Shown: positions 11,408 through 21,955 of the stretch, piece by piece
Layout of the letters: each line of letters starts with the position of its first letter
Numbering within the stretch: position 1 is the first letter of the stretch
Assembly (NCBI GenBank): GCA_022606425.2
Contig: JAHDVF020000992.1
Coordinates: 744,001 to 808,000, forward strand
Length of the DNA: 64,000 bases
Source of the DNA: Lepidostoma basale
Lineage: Eukaryota > Arthropoda > Insecta > Trichoptera > Lepidostomatidae
Direction of reading: 5' to 3'
Translations under genes and position numbers: made by a program
Notes under the pieces: model-generated
The model's input: only the letters and a program-made list of their open reading frames with translations
Told to the model about the DNA's origin: nothing
Databases searched by the model: none

Positions 11408-11515
11408 ATTGATGCCAACTAGTTTCGCTTAGACCCAAGCTTCACCAGGGCAATATAATAACTGTTATATTGCCCTGATGTAGCTTGGGTCCAAGCGAAA
11501 TTAGTTGGCATCAAT
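11408..11515. repeat. Family-epsilon palindrome with two hammerhead-like folds
   Basis: Arms 11408-11458 and 11465-11515 form a near-perfect hairpin with a 6-base spacer. The + copy (11471-11510) reads tgcc, ctgatgta, the agcttgg/ccaagc hairpin, gaaa, then ttagttggca. The - copy has ctggtga, the same hairpin, gaaactagtt and ggca. Stem I (UGCC with GGCA) closes in both; stem III in the - copy is the palindrome ACUAGU followed by U. This is the clearest full hammerhead-type fold in the window. Confidence 0.75.
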
Positions 11516-11587
11516 TTTTTTTTAATTAAAACTTAGTTGAATGCAAAGTGTGCTATTATTTTATATCTATTAGTTTAATAAATATGG

Positions 11588-11735
11588 CCAGTCTGTCGAT
11601 GCCAGCGAGCCTGGCGAAACCGGTCGCTGTCTAAATAAAGACAAAAGTGGAAGTAGTTAAAAAACATCGTTTTATTTAATTATTATTTAAAATGAACTTC
11701 CATCAAGAGATTTCAGTAAAATCATTTGATTATCA
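11588..11735 (+). mobile_element. Family-alpha unit with 12-bp target duplication
   Basis: A single 148-bp unit runs from ccagtctgtcgatgcc to gatttatcatt-like end gattatca. It is flanked by the identical 12-mer taataaatatgg at 11576-11587 and 11736-11747. The hammerhead-like core is at its very 5' end (ctgtcga, gccag/ctggc hairpin, gaaaccggtc, gctg). A target duplication this long suggests target-primed insertion rather than cut-and-paste. Confidence 0.75.
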
Positions 11736-11766
11736 TAATAAATATGGATTATAACGTAAATTTGAT

Positions 11767-11865
11767 ATTGACTTAGCAAAGCGATATTATGTTCACATGT
11801 CATTCCCATTAAATATAATTAGCCTTCTAGAAAATATACGTTTTCATTCGTATTAATTAAATAGT
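11767..11865 (+). repeat. Family-eta fragment
   Basis: Contains acttagcaaagcga, acatgtcattccca and then gaaaatatacgttttcatt, the three blocks of family eta (see 32885, 39464, 51942). Confidence 0.6.
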
Positions 11866-12655
11866 ATACACTTATTCCGTTAACCTTAACAAAATATTTT
11901 TATTTTATTTTCTCAACTAAAAAAAGTATTAGCCGGGTATATTAAAATGCTCGCGGTGCAAGGAGATAGTTTTTACTTAAATGTCTGTAGTGGTTTGAAT
12001 TTCTAAGTCGGGCCTGCCAGCTATAGGCCAAGATCTTCATCCAATGCGACGATTATTTCAGGGTGAAAATATAATGCAAAAATTCTTATTTTAAAAAATG
12101 ATATTGATTACAGTATTTATGATAAAAAATTAATTTACATATTTCTTTTTTAGCTTTCTGAAAAATTCAATTATTACTTATGATACAATAATCGCATTTT
12201 TATTTTAAATATTTGTTCCTCCCTTAGTTAACAGATACAATTTCAAACCACAGACAAACGCATATTTCATAAAATTCCTCTTAAATCAATTATTACTATT
12301 ATCTATTCTAATTATTTTTATAAACCAAATTTGTTTAACTTTATTATTAATTGATGAAAATGTTATTATTTGATAATACTCTTATATTGTCAAATATCTC
12401 CCACCCATGAAATATAAGATAACTTTCGGAAAACTGTTATTTTCATCAATATTAAACCCTTAAATACTAAACAATCAATAACTTTATATTGAGTCTTGTA
12501 TCCCATTTCACGCAACATTTAATCTAATGTAGTTTTTTTTCTAAGACGTTTCATTATGAAATTATTATCTCTGTTTCCAAATAAATACAACCAACATTCG
12601 TGATAGTGGAAGTTGTTCAGGGATGCAATATCAATGTTATGATTCTTTCTAATTC
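11866..12655. other. AT-rich noncoding stretch with eta remnant
   Basis: No gene seen. 12400-12470 holds a weak family-eta match (ttttcatcaatatt block). The rest is unassigned. Confidence 0.45.
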
Positions 12656-12659
12656 TTAC

Positions 12660-12955
12660 AATAACAACAAATCATCACGCCTTTTTCGGAAGGAGTAAGG
12701 ATCCTGACACACATCTCTAGCTTTCGCCACATTCATACAACGAGTCATACTCGCACGTTGATTCTTCTAACATGGCCGACCTTTAAAATTTGATAAATTT
12801 GGTCATACCGTGTTTTTCTCGGTCTCCCACGACTCCGCACTCCATTCACACCGTTAACGTATACGTTCTTAACCATTCTTCCTTCACCCATGGCTTCCAT
12901 ATGTCCAGAACAACAAAGCGATCCATTCATAATTTGGTTCATAATACTTTCTAGT
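12660..12955 (-). mobile_element. LINE-A 3' fragment (reverse)
   Basis: The - strand frame reads MNQIMNGSLCCSGHMEAMGE, then GVRSRGRPRKTRYDQIYQIL and KVGHVRR, followed by LINE-A 3' UTR (aaatcatcacgcc, + strand). One of about ten LINE-A copies; frame is broken near the end. Confidence 0.8.
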
Positions 12956-13630
12956 GCATACTATTTATGCTTTTTTTTTAAGGTTTCTCTTATAAATTAT
13001 TACTACATAATTGAAAACGAAAAGGGAAAATGAATTTTTTCTGTGTTAAATGAAATAAAGTGTTGTAATATTAAGTTTTATTATGTGTATTCAAATATGA
13101 ATCCACGATGCGAAGTGAAGCGAATATAGAATAAAAATGTATTTTTTATTTAAACAAATTAAATGTAGCATTGCTACCAAAGTCACTAGGCAAGCCACTG
13201 ACAGTTTATGTATTGTATCAGAATCATAATAATTCAAATGCATAATTACTTATTTTATTTTCGACTATTTTTTTTATATATTTGGCACCCCTTCTCTTTA
13301 ATCACACTTATGCCGTATTTACATAGCTGTGAGTAAAGTAAAAATGACTCAAGATCGGCCATTTAATGGCGATGGAGCTCCAATATTGGCTATCTCCTGC
13401 ACCCGGCGGGGACTAGTTTTGGCACGTGACACGCGGCTTCAAATATCCACTTATTTTTTGCAAATTTTAGTTCCATGCAAGCAACTGATAAATTTTGCAT
13501 TTAAATAGCTTGAAGAATATATAATTGGTATATTATATATTCTCTTCAACAGATTATAATTGGTCATCATTGGTTTTATTATCGGCTTAAATAATCAATA
13601 TATATACTAGTACAATCTATTACATTATTT
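12956..13630. other. Noncoding stretch
   Basis: No gene seen. 13370-13440 is a GC-richer patch holding cacgtgac (13423-13430). Confidence 0.45.
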
Positions 13631-13780
13631 GTGGCGATGAGGTTCGCAACCCATCACACCGCGTCTCCCGCGGGGCGAAAAGAGAAGGATGGAGTGCCGC
13701 ATCGGTTAAAGTGTGACAGTCCATTCTTTCTGCCTACTCTTTCGGGGAGACGGCGTGATGGTTAGTTAGTTAGTTAGTTA
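13631..13780 (+). mobile_element. SINE2, short form, copy 1
   Basis: Runs from gtggcgatgaggttcgcaac to a (gtta)5 tail. The last ~50 bases (ccattctttctgcctactct ... cggcgtgatggtt) match the 3' end of LINE-A. The 5' block aacccatcacaccgcgtctc resembles the reverse complement of that same tail. No coding content. Confidence 0.85.
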
Positions 13781-14019
13781 TCTATTACATATTAATATTT
13801 TTTGTATATACCTATATTATTGTATATTATTATAATCTATATAAACTAACCAACTCGTTGTTTCTAGTTAATACGTCAAACTGTCACCTTCTGTATTTTT
13901 TAAAATATCCTTTAATATTTTTTCACACAAACTTATAGCATCACACAACATTAAATATTGCGCTCAAACGACATAGTAACAAATAACTTTTCAGTTTTTT
14001 ATTTATTTATTATCTAAAC

Positions 14020-14225
14020 AACAGGTAATTTGAACCAAATTACTGTATATAATTTGTTTTTAACAATTATATTGATTCTCATGATATGTGATAGGTAGCT
14101 AATCGAGAATTCTACACCAGACCAAAGACAATGTGACAATCACACTGCCATCGCCGGGAATTGAACCCGGGACCTTCGGTATAGCAGTCAGAGCTCTAAC
14201 CATTCTGCCACGAAAGTTTTTTTTT
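14020..14225 (-). mobile_element. tRNA-derived SINE1, copy 2 (reverse)
   Basis: On the - strand the head reads ttcgtggcagaatggttag (A-box region), with a near-perfect B box gggttcaattcccgg (14155-14170). The SINE1 body follows (gaattctcgattagctacct, then tcacatatcatgagaatc). It has the best-preserved tRNA-like head of the six copies. It is a repeat, not a tRNA gene: no cloverleaf 3' half. Confidence 0.82.
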
Positions 14226-14879
14226 AAATGGCGGTTGATTAATTTGATATCAATCCCAAATATCAATGTTACATATTTGTATACGCATTATAGTCCTTCT
14301 TCGAAAATCTGTATTTGATTATATTGTATTTGCCATTTTGCATGCACTACAAAATATCGATCCTTAAGCAATATTGAAGTTGTTCCAACCCTGGCTACAG
14401 CACGAAATCCATGTCAACTTTTCAGCCTACCGCGACCGCATTCACATATTCCATTCACCGTTTACCACCCACCCTCGCATATTCCTTCCCCGTCCTCCCC
14501 TCGTGTGCGAATACACCCGCCAAGACCCCTCACGCGAACTGAGTGAAAATATTATTCAGACATTTATATTTTTTACTGGAAACATTTTTTGACTTCGCCA
14601 GTATATTGAAAAGAATGTTCACGTAAAAAAAGTGTGTTTAGTGGGAAACTTGAAAGAATATGGCAACTTTACTACGTGTTCTAGGAATCTGTATAAAAGT
14701 CTTATTTTCTGGAAAATGTTATAGTAAGAAATATAAACAGTTGTTACTTTGAAATAAAACAATTCTCTTTGTATATCAGTTTACTAAATAAACTTTTTGA
14801 TGGACATATGTTTTGTAATAATGTATTAAGTTTTTAAAAATATTAATGTTTTATAATAAATAATAAAAATAGAAATAAG
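14226..14879. other. Noncoding stretch
   Basis: No gene or family member seen. 14380-14530 is richer in C. Confidence 0.45.
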
Positions 14880-15125
14880 AAGGTCGGTCATGTAATTATA
14901 TATGTACATTTTACATATAATCGTTGCACGAGTGTGGAGGAAAACATGACACAACCAATTTATTTCATAACTAGAAAGGTGGTCCCGTTAAAAGTTTGGA
15001 AAATGTACAAACGTGTGTAGCATGACGTATGAAAACAAAATACCCTCGAGAGGTTCTGCAGAATAAAATGGTATGGCCATATATTGGCTATATATTTTGC
15101 CAAAGAAACGGCATGATTGTTATTT
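14880..15125 (+). mobile_element. LINE-A 3' fragment, very degenerate
   Basis: Traces of the LINE-A end remain: aaggtcggtcatgt (14880), gagtgtggagga (14930) and the terminal aaagaaacggcatgattgtt (15103-15122). The frame is destroyed. Confidence 0.6.
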
Positions 15126-15660
15126 AACATGGTTACTTATAAAATTATTTTTTTCCATACTTAATCAAGCCGGAACAGTCCTGAATGTAATAAATCAAAT
15201 GATTAAAATGTGAGCTTATTTCGTGGCGCTCCGACCTGAACTGTTAGAAAGTTCCCACAGCGAATGCCGCCGTTTCGCCTTACTTACCCTCCCAACTTTG
15301 TATAGTTCCTCTTTCAGTCCTTCCTCTCCCCTCCCCCTTCTCCATCCACCAAAACACGCTTTTCCATCTAAAGTCAGTATCACGTGACACCGAATGGCGG
15401 GTTATTGTGCAGATATTAAAGTTTATTTTCCACTCGACCTTTTTTATGACAAAATTATCAATAAGAGTCGATTTACAACTGTTTTACGATTTTAAACACT
15501 ATTTTAACAGTTTATTACTGTGACGGAACTCCGGTGGGAGCAAAACCTGTTTGTTCTTAAAAACAAATAAATATTTGTTAATAAGATAATCTAATGATTT
15601 TATCGAAATCTCTTGATACAAGTTCATTTTAAATAGTCCATTATTTTGACCGAAACACTA
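15126..15660. other. Noncoding stretch with CT-rich patch
   Basis: No gene seen. 15230-15410 is GC/CT-rich and holds tcacgtga (15380-15387). A reversed family-alpha terminal block (aagataatctaatgatttt) sits at 15583-15602. Confidence 0.45.
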
Positions 15661-15677
15661 TAATATTTTAATATTAT

Positions 15678-15835
15678 AAACTGTTAAATTATATAACTTT
15701 GTTTTTATGTATCACAATTTTATTTTTATTTTTCGTGACAGCTGTTTCGTCAACATAGGTTGACGAAAGAGGTGTCGCGAAAAATAAAAATTAAATTGTG
15801 ATACATGAAAACAAAGTTTTATAATTTAACAGTTT
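15678..15835. repeat. Family-zeta palindrome with hammerhead-like core
   Basis: Long imperfect palindrome centred near 15757. The - strand core reads cgtcaacctatgttgacg (hairpin), gaaa, then the self-complementary ACAGCTGT followed by C and acg. The + strand arm has gaaagaggtgtcgcg, so its stem III has decayed. A related core lies at 40334-40378. Confidence 0.65.
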
Positions 15836-15859
15836 ATCAGTTCATTTTAAGTCATGGTT

Positions 15860-16060
15860 AAATAAAACGATATTTTTTATTAACCGCTTCCAATTATTGT
15901 CTTTATTTTGAAAGCGACCGGTTTCGCCAGGCTAGCTGGCAGAACAGTCTGTAGATGCCAGCTAACCTGGCAAAAACGGTCGCTTTCGAAATAAATAAAA
16001 CAAGTGGTTTATAAAATACATCGTATTATTTTATTATGATTTAAATTGTGTTAAAACAAT
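15860..16060. repeat. Family-alpha palindrome
   Basis: Head-to-head pair: - copy at 15910-15942 (gcgaccggtttcgccagg) and + copy at 15945-15983 (cagtctgtagatgccag, hairpin, caaaaacggtcgc). The + copy has lost the GAAA G. The outer arms carry the family flanks ending in acgat/atcgt blocks. Confidence 0.7.
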
Positions 16061-16069
16061 TTATTTAAA

Positions 16070-16321
16070 GCTTATGCATTAAACTTAGAATACACTTTGG
16101 AAATTAAAAATAATGTTGTTTATAATCCACATAATATTAAAAAACGCGACATGTTTCGGAGGATACCTCCATCTTAAGGTGTAAATATATCATTAAAACT
16201 AAACAATGAAAGACTAATAAAAACGCATTCAAAAATCGATACAGTACAAAGGAACAATACATTTAAAAAAAAATTAAATAACCTGGGCTAATTGTTATTA
16301 CAAATTATATTTTATTTTTGT
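16070..16321 (-). repeat. Family-beta hammerhead-like element (reverse)
   Basis: On the - strand the core (16144-16184) reads cttaagatggaggtatcc, tccgaaacatgtcgcg: box, ggagg/cctcc hairpin, GAAA, self-complementary ACATGT, C. Flanks on both sides match the + strand copy at 24140-24360, including a tagcccaggtta block. Confidence 0.72.
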
Positions 16322-16336
16322 AATGTGTTTTCGTCA

Positions 16337-16458
16337 CTCACTTGGGACGATGTTAAGCATCAGGCATGCGATAGAGTCGGGTGGAGAAGATTCCTTGAGG
16401 CCCTATGCACCACGGAGGTGTGACAGGACAAAAAGAAGAAGAAGAAGAAGAAGAAGAG
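16337..16458 (+). mobile_element. LINE-E 3' end with (AAG)n tail and 15-bp target duplication
   Basis: A 122-bp insert encodes a LINE C-terminus (RVGWRRFLEALCTTEV then stop) and ends in an (aag)n tail. It is bounded by identical copies of aatgtgttttcgtca at 16322-16336 and 16459-16473. It split family-beta flanking DNA, so it is younger than that element. Same LINE at 37270, reversed. Confidence 0.88.
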
Positions 16459-16473
16459 AATGTGTTTTCGTCA

Positions 16474-18060
16474 TTTAAGGATTTTTCAATTAATATTTAA
16501 TAAAATATATTTTTTTAATTCTCTTTGTATAGTGAGTATTTAAACTACTCGTTTAGAATGCTTATAATATATTTTGTAAATAATTGTCTTTTTTTTTGGT
16601 ATATTTTTTTAAACGAAAGTACATCCCTGGTTTTGCCACCCCTAAAGAGGCTGGTATTATAAATATAGATATACTGGCATAGCCATGGGAGGCGTATGAT
16701 CCGGTTTGGTTCCATTATTTATTATCCTGCCGGTTCCTTTTTCCCATTTAACTTCAGGGGGGTCAAGCCTTTAGAGAACCGTATAACAATTAACTTTTGA
16801 AATTATATCTTAGTTGGAGATATTATAATGGTCTTACTTCTAATCTCTACTAAAATTACTAAAATTATTTATTTGAAAACTCCATTACACGTATATTTAG
16901 TTTCTTCTTATTTCGTGTCATTTCAGGTCACCCCGAAATGACTCACATTTGAGAAAAGGCGTATTTTTAGGGCGTATAAAAAGCTTTTTAAATCAATCCA
17001 TTCCTTTATGTTCCGAAGTCAGGAGATTAGCCTCCTACCAACATATTTTGTTTAAAGTTTATTTAAACGCAACCTAGACAGCAACGAAATTCGAATTCTG
17101 AACCGTTCACATTCTAACCGAATGCTTAAACTGCTTATTATAACACGTGAAACTGTTTTCGTTAAGATTCAGATTTTATCATAATCATCTTTCAGAATCA
17201 CGACCTTACCAAACTTTTTTTCCACAAGAACAAATTAATTTGTTTTTAACTACGCGTTGATCAATAATTTCGTTTAAAAAATACTGTAATCATAATTACG
17301 TATGCTTTTTTCACTGATTTAAAAAGCATATATTTATAGACTTTGTGGACAATCAATTAAAAAAAATAATATTCTTATACTTTCAACTTTATACGTGTTT
17401 ACGTGTGGACGACAACTAGATTTTATGTTATGTTCATTTAAATTTTTATTTTTTTCAAAAACAGTATATTTTGCATTTCAATATTAATCTTGAAATGCAA
17501 AATAACACCAACTGAAAAAGAACTGTACACCGTAAAATCTGGAAACATACAGTTATTTCGAATCACAGCGCAGTGCTGTAGAATCTAGAAAATGTTTACT
17601 TGGCACGCTGGTGCCATCTGTGCCCCTATACAAAAAGCTCGCTGCAGAATTCGATCGGACGGCCAAAAAGCAAGCCGTAGCATCCGGTGCGATCGAACAA
17701 TGACCCAGTCATTTCGAACAAAACCTTTCTGACTTTAATGGAGCAGTTAATCCTGGACTTACAAACGCTGCGGGGCTTAAGTTACAAACATGTTTTACTC
17801 CATTACCGAGATTAACTGGCTTATTTATTTAAGAAACTTAATGTTTTATAAAATAAACTTAATACATCAATAGTAATTATACCTTTTTTGTATAACATTG
17901 AAAGGCATTAAAAATTAATTCAACTAAATAATACTTTTGTTTGCAAAACTTTATGTTCAAATAAATGAGCTTATATGACACAACCTTTGTCACCTACGAT
18001 ATTTTTACATTATATTTTTAATAGCTAATGCCGAACAGATTTTTTGTATTTTGTAACCTT
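16474..18060. other. AT-rich noncoding stretch
   Basis: No gene seen. A small perfect inverted repeat lies at 17471-17503 (tttgcatttcaatatt / cttgaaatgcaaa). 17530-17830 is less AT-rich and matches none of the repeats listed here. Confidence 0.45.
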
Positions 18061-18065
18061 TCTTT

Positions 18066-18400
18066 TTTAGTTCTTCTTCTTTCAAGGTTATATCCCATTT
18101 ACTTGGGGTCGGCTCTTTTATTTTATGGTATTTGTCCTAAATGGCGACTGGTGGGGCGCTGTCTCTTTTGAATAAGTCCCATCCACGTCAACTTGTGCCT
18201 ACCACGTCCTCTAAGTCGCTGGACCTTTTTCGATACCTTTCGAATAACATGGTCGACTGGATGCCGCATGACGTAGCCGTACCATCTTAGAGAGTTATCT
18301 TCCAGTTTATCTAATATTGGCCTCACTCTGCGACTACCGCGGATGTGGATATTCCTGATATGGTCGAGCAACGTTACTTTTTCAAAGCAAGTTTTCCTTT
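18066..18400 (-). mobile_element. LINE-F fragment, C-terminal end (reverse)
   Basis: The - strand frame reads LLDHIRNIHIRGSRRVRPIL, then LRWYGYVMRHPVDHVIRK and RGRGRHKLTWMGLI, followed by 3' UTR with gaccccaagtaaatgggata. This is the standard LINE C-terminal layout (HIRN, LRWYGHV-like, G-R-G-R-x-K-x-T-W). Confidence 0.82.
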
Positions 18401-19600
18401 CCTTCGGGATTAGTAAAAAACACACATTTCATTAGAAATTAAAGATTGATTCTACTATTATAGTCTACCCTCAACACACCGACGTATGCTATCACTAGAG
18501 AGCACCTCTTCAAGGGTCACCCGGTTCTCGGAGCCATGGTTGGATTCCTCTTTATAATGATGACCTGGGGAATGATATCCAGAGTGTTTTCCCTTTACCC
18601 TTTCTGGAAAATTTTCTGTTAGTGTTGACTTCCTTTAGCTGGGTGAATCCAGTTTTATAACGCTGAAAATTTGGAAATTCGCCATCGTTCATTATCTATT
18701 TACTATGATACTATTGTCAGTTATCACATTGCCCAAAGATCACGGTGTCTAAAAGACCACTTATCAACGCCAGAAAGTTCGACTTGGCTATAGTGTTGGT
18801 TTGCTGATCTCATTGCAACATGGCGTATTACATTTTCAAAATGCATATTACAAGATAGTTTAATCGGTAAGGTATCCAGACGTTCCTGGAAATAAACACA
18901 TTTATCCAACAGCATTTCTACGAAAAACGTAATGAGTGTCAACTATGAATACAGCGTTTTACTACATTTCAAAAGCACCTATTAAAACTGCGATCATACT
19001 TCATTTGACCACAGGCGATTTCTTGAGCTTCACAGCAAACAAGAATGACAGGGCACCACTCACCTGGCCGACTGTTCTATGCCATTCTATGCCAGCTGTA
19101 ACCGACCGCCCACTATACGCCGCTTATTAAACTATAATTCAAACGTCACCTGCAGACTTTGAAACGAAAAAGACTTGAAACTCATTTCCTCGCAAACAAA
19201 AAGTCAACCACGCAACACGGCGGCGGGCGGAAACGTGATAACAAACGAACAAGCGTTCTTTGTAGAGACAGACTTATTACATGGCCAACCAAAAAACATT
19301 TCAATGCCATACTTCATAGAGAGAAATCATTGATAATTAAAAACAAACCCAAATTATTAAATTTACATACTTTTGATGTTTATGTTTGTACATTTACATA
19401 CATAGGTACACATTTTTGGAATGTTATTTATTTAGACATTGTGTTTTTAGAAAATAAGAAAAATAAGAATAATTACCCATTGTAAAATGTGTGTTCTTGT
19501 ATCCTCCAAACCCGATCCAACTTTGTTTCGTTATTGCATAATTCGAGTATACTCAATCATATATTGAATGTAACATTGATAACATGAATTCTCTTGACAT
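18401..19600. other. Noncoding stretch
   Basis: Open frames of up to 108 codons occur here (for example 19159-19485), but they have no recognisable domain. I see no gene or family member. Confidence 0.45.
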
Positions 19601-19618
19601 CTATTAAAAAATATAGTT

Positions 19619-19721
19619 CCGTATTTTTCTGACCAAAAGACGCACATTTTACTCTATAACTTCAACCAAAAATTGGGGTGCGTCTTATGATCCGATGCGG
19701 CTTATCGTCTGCTAAATACGG
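19619..19721. mobile_element. Small MITE-like element with CCGTATTT ends
   Basis: Ends ccgtatttttctg (19619) and taaatacgg (19713-19721) form short inverted repeats. Inside, an inverted pair aagacgcac / gtgcgtctta (19637 and 19679) makes a second fold. Insect genomes contain small TIR elements with this kind of end; the superfamily is not clear. Confidence 0.5.
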
Positions 19722-20224
19722 TTATTACTTTCATATGTTTTCCATATTTTGCCTTGCTATTATAATATATGTTTTTTAAGATATACTTTACATACTTATT
19801 TTATGACAGTTCATACGATATCAAAAAAATTAAATATATTTTGTTTTTTTTTTACGATATTTTTAAAACCATTTTGAAATAATATAAAACCAAAATTTGA
19901 ACTTCACAAAACCCACGTTTACTCATTTTTAATGTGATACCACATAGTGCTAATATGCTTTTAAAAAATACTGTATTAAAACACCCCATAACTAATTGAA
20001 ACCGCAATACTTTTCTTATCATACAAGTACCTGAAACGATAAAGTACGTCGTGGTTTAATATCGGGGAGAAAATGCCTATTTAATTTTAAACAGCCGTAA
20101 AATTCCCGCTTTCACTTACCTAAACCATCTTTATTATTGCCAATAAAATAACTAACCCCAAGGATAAGTTCTCACGTACCTACTACAATTGAATTAAATA
20201 AATACACTTTTCATTTTATGGCTT

Positions 20225-20400
20225 TGAGGGATGGCGATCAAGGACGACTACTGAGCCACTGGTCTGATCAAATCAAGTATCTGACTGGTCTCTCATAAGC
20301 TGCATTCTGGAGGCTGACGGGTGACAGAATCGCATGGCGTGCCATGGTCAATAGTTTACAGGATGGACACGCCATCAATCCTAGAACGGCCTTATTCAAA
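20225..20400 (+). mobile_element. LINE-G fragment, C-terminal end
   Basis: Degenerate match to the LINE-G copy at 33085-33280: a GRLLSHWSDQIKYLTGLS-like block, then AWRAMVNSLQDGHAIN. A stop and frame loss occur in the middle. Confidence 0.7.
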
Positions 20401-20735
20401 GGAGAAAAATCGAATTCAAATTATTTTTGTACAGTACAAATATATAATATAAGTATATTGATAAGAATGCACAGAACCAAAAACGCTATTATTAGTTCAA
20501 CGCTGAGGTGGCTGTATTTATTTTTTAAATTAGCTTTCTGAATATTGTTTCATTGATATGAAAAAAGTCGCTCTCCAGATCAACCTTGTTCAACAATTTG
20601 ATCGCTTTCCTCACTGACATCACCAACGGCAGGTTAGACTTCTTCGCTAATTTCAATCCAAGGGATTGGTTTGCAGCAATGTGTAAAATTTTTGCAGGTT
20701 CTTGGGATTTCACTTGTGTGCGCAATATGGTAGAT
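20401..20735. other. Noncoding stretch
   Basis: No gene or family member recognised. Confidence 0.4.
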
Positions 20736-20739
20736 TCCC

Positions 20740-20950
20740 GTAGCTTTTCACATATGTATACATCAAGTTATTTGAACCTTATTACTGTATACAACCTTTT
20801 AGTTATTAATTCTAATGACGTGTGATAGGTAGCTAATCTATCGCCATTTTATTTCCACGTGAATTCTACACCAGACCAAAGACAGTAACAATCACTCAAG
20901 ACCTTCGGTGTGGCAGTCATAGCTCTTACAACTCTGCCACGAAGGTCGCC
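20740..20950 (-). mobile_element. tRNA-derived SINE1, copy 3 (reverse)
   Basis: Head on the - strand from the ttcgtggcagagttg block (20935-20945); the B box is deleted (only ccgaaggtcttgag remains at 20898-20911). The body keeps gtgtagaattcacgtgga and agctacctatcacacgtca. Confidence 0.72.
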
Positions 20951-21301
20951 TTCTAGAGATATAAAACAGTATGTGCTGACACTATCTGTAATACCCATCA
21001 GGAACATAAAGTTGGATGCTCTACAAGATATCGGAGTTCTTAAACAAAATTTATATTGTTATCATTTGAAGAAATGGATGCGTGCGGGCCAATTCCTTCT
21101 GATTTGCAAACTACCGTTCCCCAGAATGCCCAAGAAAAAGGCAGTATAATACAATCACTCCCTTATAGAAAGTAACCTCAGAAATCTTTTCTGAACCTTC
21201 ACTAATATGAGCAATTACCCATTTCATGACCACCTCAATTACCTGTGTGTTGAAGTAAAATAATATTATTTTTTTTATAATATATTAACACAAATTTTAA
21301 T

Positions 21302-21452
21302 CTAACCTAACCAACCTAACCAACCATCACGCCGTCTCCCCGAAAGGGTAGGCAGAAAGAATGGACTGTCACACTTTAACCGATGTGGCACTCCATCCTT
21401 CGCTTTTCGCCCCGCGGGAGACGCGGTGTGATGGGTTGCGAACCTCATCACA
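21302..21452 (-). mobile_element. SINE2, short form, copy 2 (reverse)
   Basis: On the + strand it starts with a ctaacctaaccaacc tail and the LINE-A-like end (atcacgccgtctccccgaaa), and finishes at gggttgcgaacctcatca. Confidence 0.83.
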
Positions 21453-21725
21453 AATTTTATCTTAAAATATTACTCCAAAACTAGGGTATTCTTATATTTC
21501 TCGTTTTTCTGTCATTTCTTTTCATAAATGGGTACAAATATGACAATGTTAAATATCATCAAAAAAAAAATTTGATTATTTTAGTCTCCCAAAAACGGTC
21601 GCGGTTCCTTAAATAAAGATATCCAAAGCTTTTTTTTTTTCAAATAAAACAAATGTATTATAAATATTGCTGCCTGATTATTGTGCTTTAATTTATTAAG
21701 TCGTCAAGAAGTTATTCATTTTTCA
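21453..21725. other. AT-rich noncoding stretch
   Basis: Nothing recognised. Confidence 0.4.
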
Positions 21726-21729
21726 GCGT

Positions 21730-21955
21730 AAATAAACCTTAAAATGTTTGACAACAACATTTTGAATGTATACAAATTCTTGTAGACAAATACTGGATTT
21801 CACCCATTGCGGATAAATTATTTTTATTTTACAAGGATTAATTGTATCTCAATAGAGACGAAGATGCAAATTGTTTTCTGGGAACAGAAAACAATTTGCA
21901 TCTTCGTCTCTATTGAGATACAATTAATCCTTGTAAAATTAAAATGTTTGATTTC
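21730..21955. repeat. Repeat theta with perfect 55-bp palindrome
   Basis: Arms 21826-21880 and 21885-21939 are perfect inverted copies with a 4-base spacer (ggaa). The left flank (caacattttgaatgta, then caaatactggattt) recurs at 34168-34235. The arm sequence (cgtctctattgagatacaat) recurs at 34602-34621. No GAAA-type hammerhead core is evident, so I keep it apart from families alpha to eta. Confidence 0.8.

Noticed and set aside
14133..14225. Possible tRNA gene
   Set aside because: Only the A/B-box half of a tRNA, followed by a body shared by six loci: SINE1.
19159..19485. 108-codon open frame
   Set aside because: No recognisable domain, low-complexity Lys/Asn-rich end, AT-rich composition; expected by chance in 64 kb.
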